Assembly: GCA_009733775.1 (NCBI GenBank)
Contig: WOGZ01000093.1
Location: forward strand, 47,281 to 111,280
Length of the DNA stretch: 64,000 nucleotides
Origin: Alectoria sarmentosa
Lineage: Eukaryota > Ascomycota > Lecanoromycetes > Lecanorales > Parmeliaceae
Direction: 5' to 3'
Part shown: positions 36,634-49,119 of the stretch, piece after piece
Layout: each line of letters begins with the position of its first letter
Numbering within the stretch: the first letter of the stretch is position 1
Translations under genes and position numbers: made by a program
Notes under the pieces: model-generated
Databases searched by the model: none
What the model was told of the DNA's origin: nothing
What the model saw: the letters and a program-made list of their open reading frames with translations, nothing else

Positions 36634-38030
36634 CTACTTGGTTTTGTCAACTTCGGTCCGTCTATCTACGCATGTACCATGGCGTCTACAGAATGCAACG
36701 CTGAATAAGTAGACCCAGACATTAAAGTAAGTGAATCCAAGCAACAACTTTACAGGCCAGCGGTATCTCCTCTCCTCTTCAAATGTTTCGCACATTTCCA
36801 AAAACTTTGGAACATTATCCGTGACTATTCCGTCCACTTCCCGCCTGATGCACCAGTCCATATTTTTTTCATCGCTAACGGTCCATGAACGAATCTGGCG
36901 GTGATGCGCTTGAAGTTCTCGGAGGAATCTGCGGCCGTATGGAGAAACAAGCGACGCTTGGAGTATGTTGAAGCTGGTATCCGGGACAGCAAGGAACTGA
37001 CGGGAGTAGGTAATGGAGAAGCCGATGTTTTCAACAGAAAAGCCTGGAAAATACTCGTTGCAGAGTGGAATGAATTTTGCCTATTGTATGTAAGCGGTGG
37101 GTGGTGCAAGGTGCAGGTTGACTGTTACCGTCCAATAACCAAGCACCACTTTGTCCTTCCAAAGAACCCTATTTTCTGGATCGACTTGCCTAAACGTCTC
37201 CGCAAGGCGACGTATCAGTTCTTCGGCGTCGTCATCGATCTAGTCAATGTGAGATGGGCATCTAATGCGAAAATACGACAGGATGATGAACCTTGAGATC
37301 CAGCATGAGCCAGATGCTTTGCCATTTCGGTCTTCGAAAGAGCTCTAGTAGATCTCGAAGACAAGCGAGGGGCTCATGAGATGCCCGAGTTGTACGCAAC
37401 GTCTCGAGGAAGCTCCAGTTGCAGTCGTTGATTTTTTCATCTACGCCAAAGCATCTTTTCAAATTAGGATCCTGGAAGAGTGGTCAGCAATCAATGAAGC
37501 GCCGGCTTTTCGACCATTAAGGAATCTCACATGAGAGAGAACCACCACGCCGTCTTTTGTGAGATGCAGGTCTGTCTCTAAAGCATGAGCGCCGGCCTCA
37601 ACAGCGTCTTCAAAAGCCCGGATGGTATTCTCTGGGTACTTGGCTGTGTACCCTCGATGCGCGATTGCTTGCGGCAGGCTTCTACCATTGGCGTCCAGGC
37701 GTTTCGAAGCGAAAGCTGCTATAGAAAACAATCAGTCGCTGACCAGGATCCATATCTTTATCTTTTTTCAATGATAGCTGTGCTGCGCGAGTTCTTATTT
37801 AATGGGTGCATAGACGATGCGACCCACTGGTAGGTCAGAGCGACGTGTTTCAATATTCTCCCCGGAATATTTCCATCGGCAGACTCTGAATGAGCTGTTT
37901 TTTGGTTGCACGTACGTGATGGAAAAGTAGTGTGCGGTATTACTACCTTCTCGCCAAACTTGTCCATTGTTTCGTCGCCGAAAATCGGAGGCGCGAATGG
38001 GATCTTCTGGATAAGCTTTAGGAGATCCAT
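36634..38030 (-). CDS. Glycerophosphodiester phosphodiesterase domain protein, PGC1-like
   Basis: Five exons, 38030-37916, 37718-37531, 37471-37292, 37239-37129 and 37080-36634, all consistent in frame, 346 residues. The GDPD signature is complete: H59-R-G, YPENT, E86-T-D88 and LSH101 followed by D102. The strand LMLDLK and WTVSDEKNMDWC near the end are typical. A hydrophobic helix (LLLGFTYFNVWVYLFSVAF) close to the C terminus matches the membrane-anchoring tail of yeast Pgc1, a phosphatidylglycerol phospholipase C of mitochondria and lipid droplets. The N-terminal 50 residues (MDLLKLIQKI...) are a variable extension. The intron 3 donor GTTCAT is unusual. Specificity (PG or other phosphodiester) is inferred. 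Confidence 0.87.
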
Positions 38031-39448
38031 TCTCAATTGGAGAGATAGCGTCGGTACGAAGATATTGCGTTTGCGGCCCAGAGAGTTAGGAGCCCGGTTT
38101 GAAGAGGGAATTTGGTCGTACGAACTTCAAATCGACACTTTCCTTTCTGCCTTTCACGAACGGCACCCAGGAAATTGGAGGGGCCCGCGTGGCGCTTACG
38201 CGATTGCACGTCTGCAACTTCTACTCGGACACAATGAATCAAATAATCACGACAGGTTTCCTAATAGTTAGAAGGAGCTGTTTGGGGACATATTTGCGGA
38301 GGGGCTAAAGTTGAATGCCCCCCCAGTGGCCTCGTAAGCCCAGTGGCGCGATCACCGAGCTTACCCAGAGCTATAGAGCGGTATACAGTGTGACAGTATG
38401 CACGATGAGTAAGTAGGCGGTGTAAAGCATACTTTAACACGGGATGCGGCGCGTTCCATAGGTCCGGTATAACCTTCCATCACCTTGCACCTTGATCCGT
38501 TGCTTTGCATTAGAGCGTGTTAATTAATTCCCGCATCTTGGCTTTGGCGGACCCTAAACTATGGTAACGTGCGCACTGTCTCGGCACACTCTCCGTAGCG
38601 CCTTTGCAGATGTTTTCCTCTTTTGCGGCTCTGTTTAGAGCCAACTTGGTGGCTTCATGTGGTTTCGATTCCATCCAGGATATTGACTACGCAATTATCA
38701 TTTGGCACCTAGGAAGCAGTCAGGTAATACAAAAGAACCTTGCTGGCTGCGACGCAAGCGTTTTGAGGGCGGTCAGAAGTCGTGAGGTATGGTGGTCAGC
38801 ATTTAAGCCACCCCTCTGATGACGGCGAAGGCCTGACAGCAGATAAGCGGCGTAGCACAAGGATTAAAGAGGATTTCATTTTCAGCTCAACATGCAGGCG
38901 ACCTCATTAGTAACGCCCAAGAGCTATCGGAGAATCTGGACCTTCACCCCCCTCGCATGATGTAAATCAAGATTAACAATAATTGCCAACGAGTACCTTT
39001 GCGTTTCGGTACCTAATGTGGCTGGCTCCTATGTACCAGGACCTAGTAAGCGAGTGCCCCTCGTCAGAATAAGAAAAAGCGCAGTCCATCTTAAATGACT
39101 TGTCGATATTCTCCCCCACGCCCCGTTGGGTCAGCCTGGAGAATTTGAGCAAGCCATCCATCCTTCGCTTGCCATGCTGTCGATCTCCGTCATGCGGTGC
39201 AAATCAATTCTCCGATTGTCTCATCCAATCGGGCTTTTGACTATTCTACGTTGTCAGCACCCTTCCGAGTCCCTGACCATCTTCATCTTCAGCCCCACTC
39301 AGGTAGCCTGGCAGGCATAGTAGTATCACATCGTATATGATCCGCCCAACGTGTGTTCCGTTCAATACAAAAAGTTCGAAAACACTACCTTCAGTGCACG
39401 ACGAATTGTTATTTTGAAGACTACGTATAAAGCAGCCTCCAGTCCATA
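38031..39448. other. Intergenic region between divergent genes
   Basis: About 1.4 kb between the GDPD gene (minus) and the PTH11-type gene (plus), so it carries both promoters. Short open frames show no family features. Confidence 0.45.
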
Positions 39449-40963
39449 ATGTCTCATCCTTACACGGGAAGCCGAATTGTCGGCACATTGCCGCCTCCAC
39501 CGGGCCAGACTGCGAACTTCGTGGACCCTCCGAACCACGATGCGAAAATGATTGCATTGCATACCATCTGTCTTGTTTTCATCACCTTGTTCGTTGGCAT
39601 GAGGGTCTGGTTGCGAGCGTTTGTACTTCGTCAATTTGGTTGGGACGATGGTCAGTCGACGATTTGAGAACCTAGGATCGCTTCACAGATTCGCAAACTG
39701 ACACTCCTCAGCCTTCTGTTTAGCCGGTTGGGTAAGAAAGAGGACGACCCCGTATTTCACTGCAGAACCAACCATTCTGACCCTTTGGACCCAGATGCTT
39801 TCCGTGACATATTCTGCAATTACACTGAAAAGTAGAGATGACCCACCTTAACCAGAAGAGCGGCAACTCTGCCGTCTCTACGTTGCGACGCTTACAAACC
39901 CAAATCAAACAAATTCATTTGTTTCAGATGCGAGCTCAAAAGGCTAATCATTTTCACAGGCATGACGCTTGGCCTTGGCCGTCACCTATGGGATGTTCCC
40001 GCGACGCAAGCCATTGATTTTGGAAAAGTCATTCATTACCTATTCCCCAAATCCGCAAGAAGTAATTTGTCATTGATGTCTAACGTCTAGTGGCTATTTA
40101 TCACCGAGATCGAAACCACACCAGTCTGGCTAATGATCAAATTGGCCTTCTTCTGGTCGTACAAACGAGTATTCCAACCGATCAAAGCCATGAGATGGCT
40201 CTGCTACGGCGGAGCCCTCATCTGTACAGCTTTTTATGTCGCTGAAATTTTCCACGATCTGTTCATATGCATTCCGGTACAGAAGGACTACAATCCGAAA
40301 TTGCCTGGTCACTGCCTACCCAGCGGGGTCGGCGGATCCATTACGGCTATCTTCAACGTTATCACCGACTTGTTCATCTTTGTATTGCCTCTACCTTTTG
40401 TCTGGTCTCTGCAGATGAAGGTGGGCCCAAAATTGCGATTGATGGCATTGTTCGGGCTTGGAGCATTGTATGATACCCCATCTCCTCACCATATTACCAA
40501 TCTTTGACTTCAACCACGAATGGTACATTGATAGAGGAACGCATGCTAACATCATCCTAGCGTCAACGCCGCCAGTATCACGCGCTTAGCCATTACATAT
40601 CAACTTGCTAAAGACAAAGACGTCAGCTGGAAAGTATACAAGGAATCCCTCTGGGTGTAAGTTCCCAAATTCGAGCTTTCCCTTCACCCAATATTCGGGA
40701 CAGCTTCCCTCTGACCCGTCGACGGCAGCACCCTCGAACTAGACCTCGGCCTCATCTGCGTCTGCGCTCTCGTCCTCCCCAGCTTTTGGAGCCGGGTTCT
40801 ACTCTCCTCCTGGAGCAAGCTGAGCTCCACCGGGTTTGCTGTCTCCGGCTTCCGCAAGATGTCCACAAATAAAACGGACCCCGAGCGCGGCCTAAAGCTT
40901 GTGCATGTCCAGGGCCAACACTCACCTGCTACATCCGAGTTGACGGTTCCCGAGTTTACTTAG
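39449..40963 (+). CDS. PTH11-type (fungal rhodopsin-domain) seven-helix membrane protein with micro-exons
   Basis: Seven exons can be joined without frame errors: 39449-39650, 39712-39731 (20 nt), 39795-39831 (37 nt), 39960-40027, 40091-40467, 40561-40656 and 40729-40963, giving 344 residues. The signatures are in order: FGWDDAFCLAGW, MLSVTYSAITLKS, LGLGRHLWDV, KLAFFWSYKRVF, CLPSGVGGSITAIFNVITDL, ITRLAITYQLAKDKDVSW and LELDLGLICVCALVLPSFW. The cytosolic tail is short and polar. The 20-nt exon and 37-nt exon are confirmed by restoring the second helix. It is a putative plasma-membrane receptor with unknown ligand. It stands between the GDPD gene and a cytochrome P450. Confidence 0.85.
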
Positions 40964-41806
40964 GTGATGCACAACAGCATCGGTGTTTCGTTGAATCTAT
41001 TGCTAGCTTAGGTTCCTTGAATTCAGACTCAAGGAGTCACTCTCTTCCTGTGCTTGTTCGCTATTTGGGCCGGATCTTTCTGACCTTCAATGGCTTCTAA
41101 GGCTGATTTCCGTGAAGAAACCCAACACAGGATTGCCAACAGTCGACTCGACTTCTCGCTTAGCCGTAAATGCTTACCCGGCTACACTTGATAATTTCAG
41201 AATACCGGTCCCAGACTGTGGTCCGAGAATGTAGTCTGAGCGTTTGCGGGTAGATCATAGTCCTCGTACAACTATTTGTAAAAGAGCGGCTGATTTAACA
41301 TCACGAAATTTTAATTGGTTGTAAAGATTGATAATTATCTGGGGTGCGGATTCTGGAAATGTCAAAAAATACAGGCGTGTGCCTGCCAAGGTCTCATCTT
41401 ACGTGACAGATCGTAGGGTTGGCCTAGAGTCAGCTTGTGACAGATTGCCCCTTGAAAGAACAAAAAGATAGCGCCATCGCCGTCTTGGCGCTAGTATGCG
41501 TGTCTCAAATGATTAAAAATTGTGTGTCTGTTGAATAGACCAGGTGGCTGCCTCCGCTACAACTCCGCCGCAAAGATGTCGAGTTGTTTGATGCAGCGGA
41601 CTTTCCCTGTCCTGGGAATATTTGTATATGGGCGTTCAAAAAGAATCAGGAGTGATTTCTTTGCAAAGTTTAACACCACCGAGGCCGTCTAGTACATTTC
41701 CACAACATCAACGAAGACAGAGCAGACTTGATGTTAGATACTCCAAACACTTCTCACGCGCAGGTCATCTGAGACTCCCCTTTCCGCGTCTTCAAAAAGA
41801 CACAGG
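40964..41806. other. Intergenic, converging genes
   Basis: 3' regions of the PTH11-type gene and the cytochrome P450. No gene recognised. Confidence 0.4.
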
Positions 41807-43553
41807 TCAACCCCGCTTCTCCAGCAAGACAGGCAGCGCAGGCTGCAGCCATCCGTTGAAAATCTTCTGACCCACCGTCCAATCCTGAGTCCCATCGCCA
41901 AGCTTCATGTCAAATTTCCAGATCAGATGAGCCAGCGTAGTTTTAATGTTATTGAGAGCGAACCTGTGCAATTTAGTCAACACTTTTTAGAACGCTAATC
42001 ATCAGAATAGCCAGATGTATGGCGCTGGTAGTGTTACTTACGCCTTACCGGGACAGTCTCGCGGGCCGACTGAAAAGGGCTGCACGATATCTTTTTTGTC
42101 ACCGTCGTAGGCGGGATCGTTAAGCCACCGGTCCGGGATGAAGGTATCCGGGTCGCGGAAGTTTCGCGCCGATCTGTTGGCGGAGTAGTGGTTAATCGTA
42201 ACAATGGTCTGGGTAAGAAAACTTTAGCAATCATGGAACACCTAGACACCTAACATTTTGGCAAGAATGGAGAAGGTATTCTCACAGTCTGAGGCACCCA
42301 GTTCCCGCTAATCATAGCACCACCTTTCTCTGGCACTACTCTTGTAAACCCATTGGCAAGAGGCGAATCGATCCGCAGAGTCTCTTTTACTACAGCATCC
42401 AGATACCGCAGCTTTGCTTGTACGTCTTGAAGAGTTATCTCAGCTGATATGGCGAAGGTACTACGAATCTCGTTGCAAAGCTTCTTATAAACCTCTTGGT
42501 TGCTGAGGATGCGATAGACAGCTGCTGTGAGAGCGACAGCAGTCGACTCGCTACCGGCTAGGATGACGACAGTTGCTTGTGCCTCAATCACTGGCATGCT
42601 GAGCTGTTCCTTCTCGGCATTACGCAAGAAATGAAACATGAAATCAGGTCGTTCCGTAGGTGTGTTGATCCGGCGGCGAACTCTTTGCAAAGATGCCTCG
42701 GTGTGGCTCTCCTTTCTGTCTCTGACTGACGGCGGAATAAGGGATGCCAGCAATTTATTCAATGGCCAAAATTTGTGGCATTGGTGGAGGAGGGTAGCAG
42801 CGTAGAAGTAATCGATCACAAATTGCGCCCATTCGTGGTATGTGCCCGTCCTCACGCATCCGAGGTCTTCCCCAAAGACGAAATCACTGAGAATGTCAAA
42901 CATGGAGAAGGTGAACCATTTGCGTATGTCGACACTGCCCTGCCCGTGGCTCGCCTTAGCCAATTGCGCCATTAGCTGATCAACATGGCCCTGGAACATT
43001 GGCTCCTGCTCCAACAGAGCTTTGCGCGAAAAGGCCGGATTCATAGCTCTTCGGATCGGTATAGCATTGTCGTCACTGGTGTTGGTAAGGGTCTTCCTGT
43101 CAAGCAGCATATCATTGTAAAAAAGAGGATCCTTTGGTAAGGCCGCACGGCCTTTCCGATATCCGTAGATATCGTTCCAAGCTGAAGATTCGATGTACGA
43201 AAGCGTGCTGGGGGAAATGCGCACAACGTTGCCGTATTTTTGATGGGCCTTTTTGAGTGCATGATGGCTTGTACCCCGTAGCTGCAGAAAAGCTAGGGGC
43301 ACCTCGGAGGCGACGAGATATGCGGGACCTTTGTAAGACGACAAAGGGTGGAAAAACAGATTGTAGAGGATTCGGAGGGCGAGCACAAGAATGACCTAGA
43401 GGCGAGAACAGTCTTCTTAGCAGTTACTCGATTTTTGAATATTTGAATTGAGCGGGAAAATACCGCAATGGTGAGATTGATTGGTATGGACGTCGACACG
43501 AGGCGTGGAAGTTGGCTAGCAACATTCCAACCAGAGTCATTCCTCGTATCCAT
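41807..43553 (-). CDS. Cytochrome P450 monooxygenase
   Basis: Four exons, 43553-43464, 43395-42286, 42208-42042 and 41963-41807, in frame, 507 residues. The N-terminal helix spans the first junction (LTIA/VILVLALRILYNLFF) and anchors it in the ER. The I-helix has AGSES (309-313), where the usual A-G-x-E/D-T-T is changed at Thr (Ser313, Thr314). K-helix E367-T-L-R370, PDRW and the heme loop F445-SVGPRDC452-PG are intact. This is a microsomal fungal P450 resembling those of secondary-metabolite pathways (the KYGNVVRISPSTLSYI region is typical). Substrate is unknown. It lies 0.6 kb from the edge of the retrotransposon nest, with the terpene cyclase on the other side. No RIP damage is visible. 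Confidence 0.92.
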
Positions 43554-44130
43554 ACTGAAAGGTTTTAACTTGGTAGAAAGATCTTAATGTCAGCTCCAGT
43601 ACGCAAATACTTGTGTTTGTAGCGATCTACAAATGGGCGGTTTTGGAGGGGGGAGACAGTACTAATATTTATGGTGACGGGGCTCATATATCGAAGTACC
43701 TAGCTTCGTCCTCTGTACGCCGACCGCCAAACCCAAACGCCCCAGCATCCATCTCGAACAATCAATGTCATTGGAGCTCGGGTATCTGACTGTACATGGG
43801 TGGGGTGTTTCGCCCTGTAAGTCTTGGGTACATGTGCGCGGAAATCCTATGTATATTGATGTGTGGGCCACCAAGTAAACTTGTGGTATGAAATCTAGGT
43901 CTAGAGTATGACCGGCCAAAATCGAGGTCCTGGCTTACCTCGGGGTTAGCCGTAAATGAAGATAAGCTGAATAATCAGAGTCCATGGATCAGTCCTTATT
44001 CAGTCCCTGGCTGCATTTCTGGGCGTGACTAAGGAGATGTAATGTGGTGCGAGAACAGGCTACGCAGCGGAATGACTAGTAGCGGGGGTAGTACCAATAG
44101 TAGTAGATCATTGCTATGATTATGATAATG
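43554..44130. other. P450 promoter region up to the nest
   Basis: Ordinary composition, no gene. It ends at TAATG (44126-44130), the candidate target duplication of the outer element. Confidence 0.45.
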
Positions 44131-44450
44131 TGTTAGTAACGGTTCTTAAAAGGGACTGGGTTGTCAAGCAAGCCATAGCGTAGCCAAGAAGTTTGGCATA
44201 CGTAGACCCCGAGTTTGCCATACGTATATCGTGCGACGCCTTAATAATAAAAGATTACAAAGACGATGCCCTCTCATTTTCAATCTTGCTTTTTTAAGAA
44301 TTAATTTTACTCTTAAAATATACGTATTTATCTATTATTAATTTCACAGTTATATATAAATTTAATTATTTTATATATCTTTTATTTTATTTTATAAATT
44401 AATTTAATAATTGAATTTTTTTAAATTTCAAAAAAAAGTAATTTAATATT
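44131..44450 (+). repeat. Left terminal direct repeat of the outer element
   Basis: Starts TGTTAGTAACGG. The first 150 bp keep normal composition, then become AT-rich toward the interior. Confidence 0.6.
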
Positions 44451-44698
44451 AATATAATATTTATTATTCGAGCGTAATTATAACGCAGTGAAAACGAATA
44501 AAAGATTTTTACATTTTTTTTTATATTAAATATAAATCGATTTAAAATCGTATATTTATAAAATTTTAATTACGTTAACGATAGAAAACGTAATAAATTA
44601 TTAAATTTTAATAATAATAATAATATATTAAAATTTAGTATTTAAATTATAAATTATAAATTATAAGTTAAAAAAAGTTATTTATTAAAAAACGTCGT

Positions 44699-44959
44699 TA
44701 TAAGGGCGAAAGTACTCAGAGCGACCTGATAGGGCTCGCTTGAATCGCTTGTTAAATTGCGTATTACGCAATTGAGGTGCGTTTTTAACATATTTAATAA
44801 AAGTCTTAAATATTCACAAAGTTTTTTTTTTTTAATTTTTTTTTTAATTATTAATTCATTTAATAATTTATCGATTAAAATTCGTTATTACGTTTATAAA
44901 TCTCATTATTATTTAATTATTACGTAGCTTTATTAAAAAAAGACTTTATTATCTCATAA
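44699..44959 (+). repeat. 5' LTR of gypsy copy 1
   Basis: 261 bp, starting TATAAGGGCG and ending CTCATAA. It retains most of its GC at the outer end (AGGGCGAAAGTACTCAGAGC). It contains the short palindrome GCGTATTACGC. Confidence 0.88.
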
Positions 44960-47379
44960 TTTTAATAATTTCGTTTATACGAAATTATTCAATTAATTAT
45001 AATAAATAACTCGCGAATTAATTTTATTAATTTACGAAGCAAAAACATTTTATTACGAATTATCGACGACGTTTTTAATTAAATAAACGATTTTCGTTAA
45101 AACACGCTTATTTCGCAATTAAACAATTATGATATTAATTTTAACATCGATGCGAATTTTAATCACATTATTAATCGAAACGATGATCGTCAAAGTGTCG
45201 CATTTAATAATTTTTCATTTATTGACGAAAATTCTCATCTCGCAAATTTGACTTAAATTTAACATTTTTAATTTTTAAAATTTGATATTAAAAAACATTT
45301 AATCATCAAAAAATTTAAATTAATCGAAATGTAAAACGTATAAAAACATCGTCGCGAACATAATAACGATTATTATTATAAATCAAATCGCAAAAAAATA
45401 AACGTTATCAAAATGCTTAACACGTAACATTTTAATAATTATAATTCGATGATTATATTTTTTCGAAATTATGAAAATTATATCGTTTTAATATTTTATA
45501 TCGACTTTCGAATAAATAAAAAAAAATTCGTTGATTTTTTGCTCTCTTAATCGATGTTAAAAAACAAATTTAAAAAAATGCACGAAATGTTATATTACGT
45601 GATATCGACGAATTTATTTAAAACGAATATAAAAAATAATGTTTAAATTAAATTCGCAATTTAATTATTAAATTTTATAATGTTAATTATTAATTAATTA
45701 AAATTATCATAAAAAATAATTAATTAATTATAAATTTTAACGATTATTTTATTATATTATAATCGTAATAAGATTATTATATAATCGATATAAAACGCAT
45801 AAAAACTTTACGAAATAAAACGATAAAAAAAATCTTTTTAAAAATAATGAAAAACGTAATTTAATTTATTATTTATATTACGCTATTATAATAATATTAA
45901 AATATCGAATAAAGATTGCGAAAAATAAAAAAATTGTTTATTTTAAATAAGATTCGTTTTAATAATAAAATAAATTATTAAAGAAATAATGATTAATATA
46001 CGAAATTTTAAAAACAACATATTAAAAATTAAAAGAATCAAAAAAAAAAGTTTATTCTCTTCGATATCGCAAAATCGAGAACTTATACGAAACAAATTCG
46101 AAAATAACGATTTTAGAATTAAATAAAAGTCTCTTTTTATTGAAATTAAATATTAAAATTATTAATAAAAAAAACATTTTAAAGATTTATTTAATTATTT
46201 AAATTATATTATGAATAACGAAATATATAATCGAATTTTTGATAAAAAAAAAACAAAGTTTAATATTTATCGTTATAACATTAAACACATTATTTATTAA
46301 ATAACGATCTCGCTTTTTAATATTAAAAAACGAAATTATCACGTTAAATAATAAACGTGAAATGATTATTTTAATGAATATTAATAACGAAATTTTTTTT
46401 ATATCGCAATCTTTTATTAAAAAGACGTAAATTTTTGAATTTAAATACGTGTTAATAATAATGCGTGTTATTAATAATTATTATATATTTTCATATAAAA
46501 CACATAATTTGATATTTAATTTCGCAAATAATCGAAATAAAAAGTAAAAATAAATCTTAAAAACGTATATCGTGAACATGCGAGAATACGACTTTATTTT
46601 TAATTTTTTTTGAATTTATAATATCAATTTTAATATTTATTAACGCGAGCAATTTTGAATTTATCGCGATTTTTTTATAAATAATAAAAAATAAATAAAT
46701 ATCGCAATAATGAATGTGAATTTGTTTACGTTATTAATTAATATAACAATTGCGCATAATATAAAATAAATATATATCGCATTTTTATATTAAATTTTAT
46801 TTGAAAATAATGAGAGTAATTGCGATAAAATTATGCGATATGATATTACGCAATTAAACGATTTTAACGTGCTTAAATAATTCGAGAATTTATTAAAAAT
46901 CTTTTTAAAAAAATTATTTAATAATTTTAACACGCACGATCAAATCGAGCATTTTATAAATTTATAATTTAATAAATTATTTAAAGGCGATTCGATTTAT
47001 AATATATCGCATAATAAGCTTATAACGATAAAAAATTATTTGAATAACGCGCTTAAAAAAAAATGAATTCGATTCTTAAATAATTAAATTGATTCGTCGA
47101 TATTATTTATTAAAAAAACAAATAATTCGCTACGATTATATATTAATTATAAAAAACTTAACGAAATAATTATTAAAAATAATTACTCATTATTATTATT
47201 TTCAAATTTTTTAAAAAGATTCGCATATACGAAATATTTTATTAAAATTAATATTCGTAATACGTATTATAAAATACGAGTTGAAAAAAATAATAAATGA
47301 AAAATCGTTTTTCGAATTCGTTATAATTAATTTGAATATCAAATAATATCTTTTAATCTCATAAATGCTCTCGCAATTT

Positions 47380-47560
47380 TTTAAATATATATAAATAAAA
47401 TATTTAAATCGTATATCGACGTCTTCTACGTGATATATTTAAATAACGTATTAATTTATTTTGAAATAAAAAATTTATATTAAAAATATATGTGAACGAT
47501 GTTGCGCGCGTTATTAAAATATCGATTTTATATAAAATTATCAAAATGCGTTTTCAATCG
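47380..47560 (+). pseudogene. Reverse-transcriptase fragment with YLDD changed to YLNN
   Basis: The frame through 47427 reads YVIYLNNVLIYFEIKN, equivalent to the catalytic VVYLDDILIYSE block of Ty3/gypsy RT. Both catalytic Asp codons are now Asn (AAT, AAC at 47442-47447), a G-to-A change each. Stops interrupt it downstream. Confidence 0.75.
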
Positions 47561-48882
47561 CAGCGAGATTATTTTTTTGAAATTTATTATAAATTAATAA
47601 AACATTTAAATGAAATTAACGCGCATTAAAATTAATATTAAATAATTAAAATTAAAATTTATTAAAAATATATTAATTTTTTTAAAATTCGCAAACTTTT
47701 ATCATTAATTCGTGAAAAAAAATTCGTAAATAATTATGTTCTTAATTGATGTCACGCGCGAAATAAAAAAAAACGAAATTAAATTATTTTTCGTATTTAT
47801 TAAAAAAATACGCGAGACTTTTGAGATTTTCAAGCGAGTGTTCATTATGACATTTATTTTAAAATATTATAATTGAAAAATATCGTTTATTATAAAAATC
47901 GATGTTTTTAAAATAAATGTAAATAATGTGTTTAATTAATTAATTAAAAACGAGCAATAATCTTTTATTACGTTCTTTAATTATAAATTTAAAAAAATTA
48001 AATCTCGTTAAAACATATATAATAAAAAATTATATACGATTATATTAAATTTTAAAAATTGAAAACATTATTTATAAAAAAGCAAACATCTCATTTATAT
48101 AATTTTAAATTATAATAATTTACGTTATTTTATAATAATAAAAAAACTTAATGCGAAGCAAATTCGTTAAATTAAAAAATTAATTATATTTAATTTTATA
48201 ATTAAATATTATAAAAGTAAATTTAATTTTGCGAATGCGTCGTTAAAAAAATTTGATTTTATTAAATCAAATAATAATAAAAATAATAATAATAATTTTC
48301 TTTTTATTTTGCGAAATAAATTTCATAATTAAGAATATTAATTTAATTTATAAAAACGTAATAACGTATTTATTATAATCAAATTCGCAATATTAACGAA
48401 ATAATTAAACAATATTATCGTCGCAAATATTTAAATTATAAATTTGAATAAAAAAATGCTTAATAAATAAATACGCATTTTAAATGTTACGATATCGTCT
48501 CGACTTTTGATTTATTAAATTTTAAAATTAAAAAGATTTTATTTGAAATTGCGAGAATCGATAATCGCATAATTATTTAAATTATAATATAAAAACGTTT
48601 TTATTACGAATAAGAAATAACGTTAAAAATACATTATTAAATAAAATAAACTTTCGAAATAAAAAATCGATAAAAATAAATTGCTATATCGTGATCTCGT
48701 AATTTATATTTTTAATGATTTTGTTATAAAAAAAAGAAATTCTTTATATAAATTATAATAATTTTAATATTAAACACTTTTCTTATAAACGCATTAAAAA
48801 AGATATTAAATTGAAATATTATTAAATAAATATAATGAGCGATATAATAAATTATATTCGTATTTATTTCGATTATTAAAAG

Positions 48883-49119
48883 ATGCGAGTTTATTATTAT
48901 AAATTTTATAACGAATTAATATTAATATTATTAAATAACGTGAATTCGTTTTACATTATAACATTAAATTTTATTATAAATTTATCATCTGCGAGAAATT
49001 TATATATTAATAAAATTTGCGATTTTATTTTAATTTTAATAAATAAATTAATAAAACACGCAGCGTATATAATAATTACAAAAAATTTAAAAATTAATAA
49101 GTTTATTAATATCATATAA
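48883..49119 (+). pseudogene. Integrase core fragment
   Basis: Frame of 78 codons reading LNFIINLSSARNLYINKICD then FILILINKLIKH, matching the integrase block MDFI..LPPS....D.ILV.VDRLTK. The first catalytic Asp (MDFI) is Asn (LNFI), and VD is changed to IN. These are RIP-type substitutions. Confidence 0.75.
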
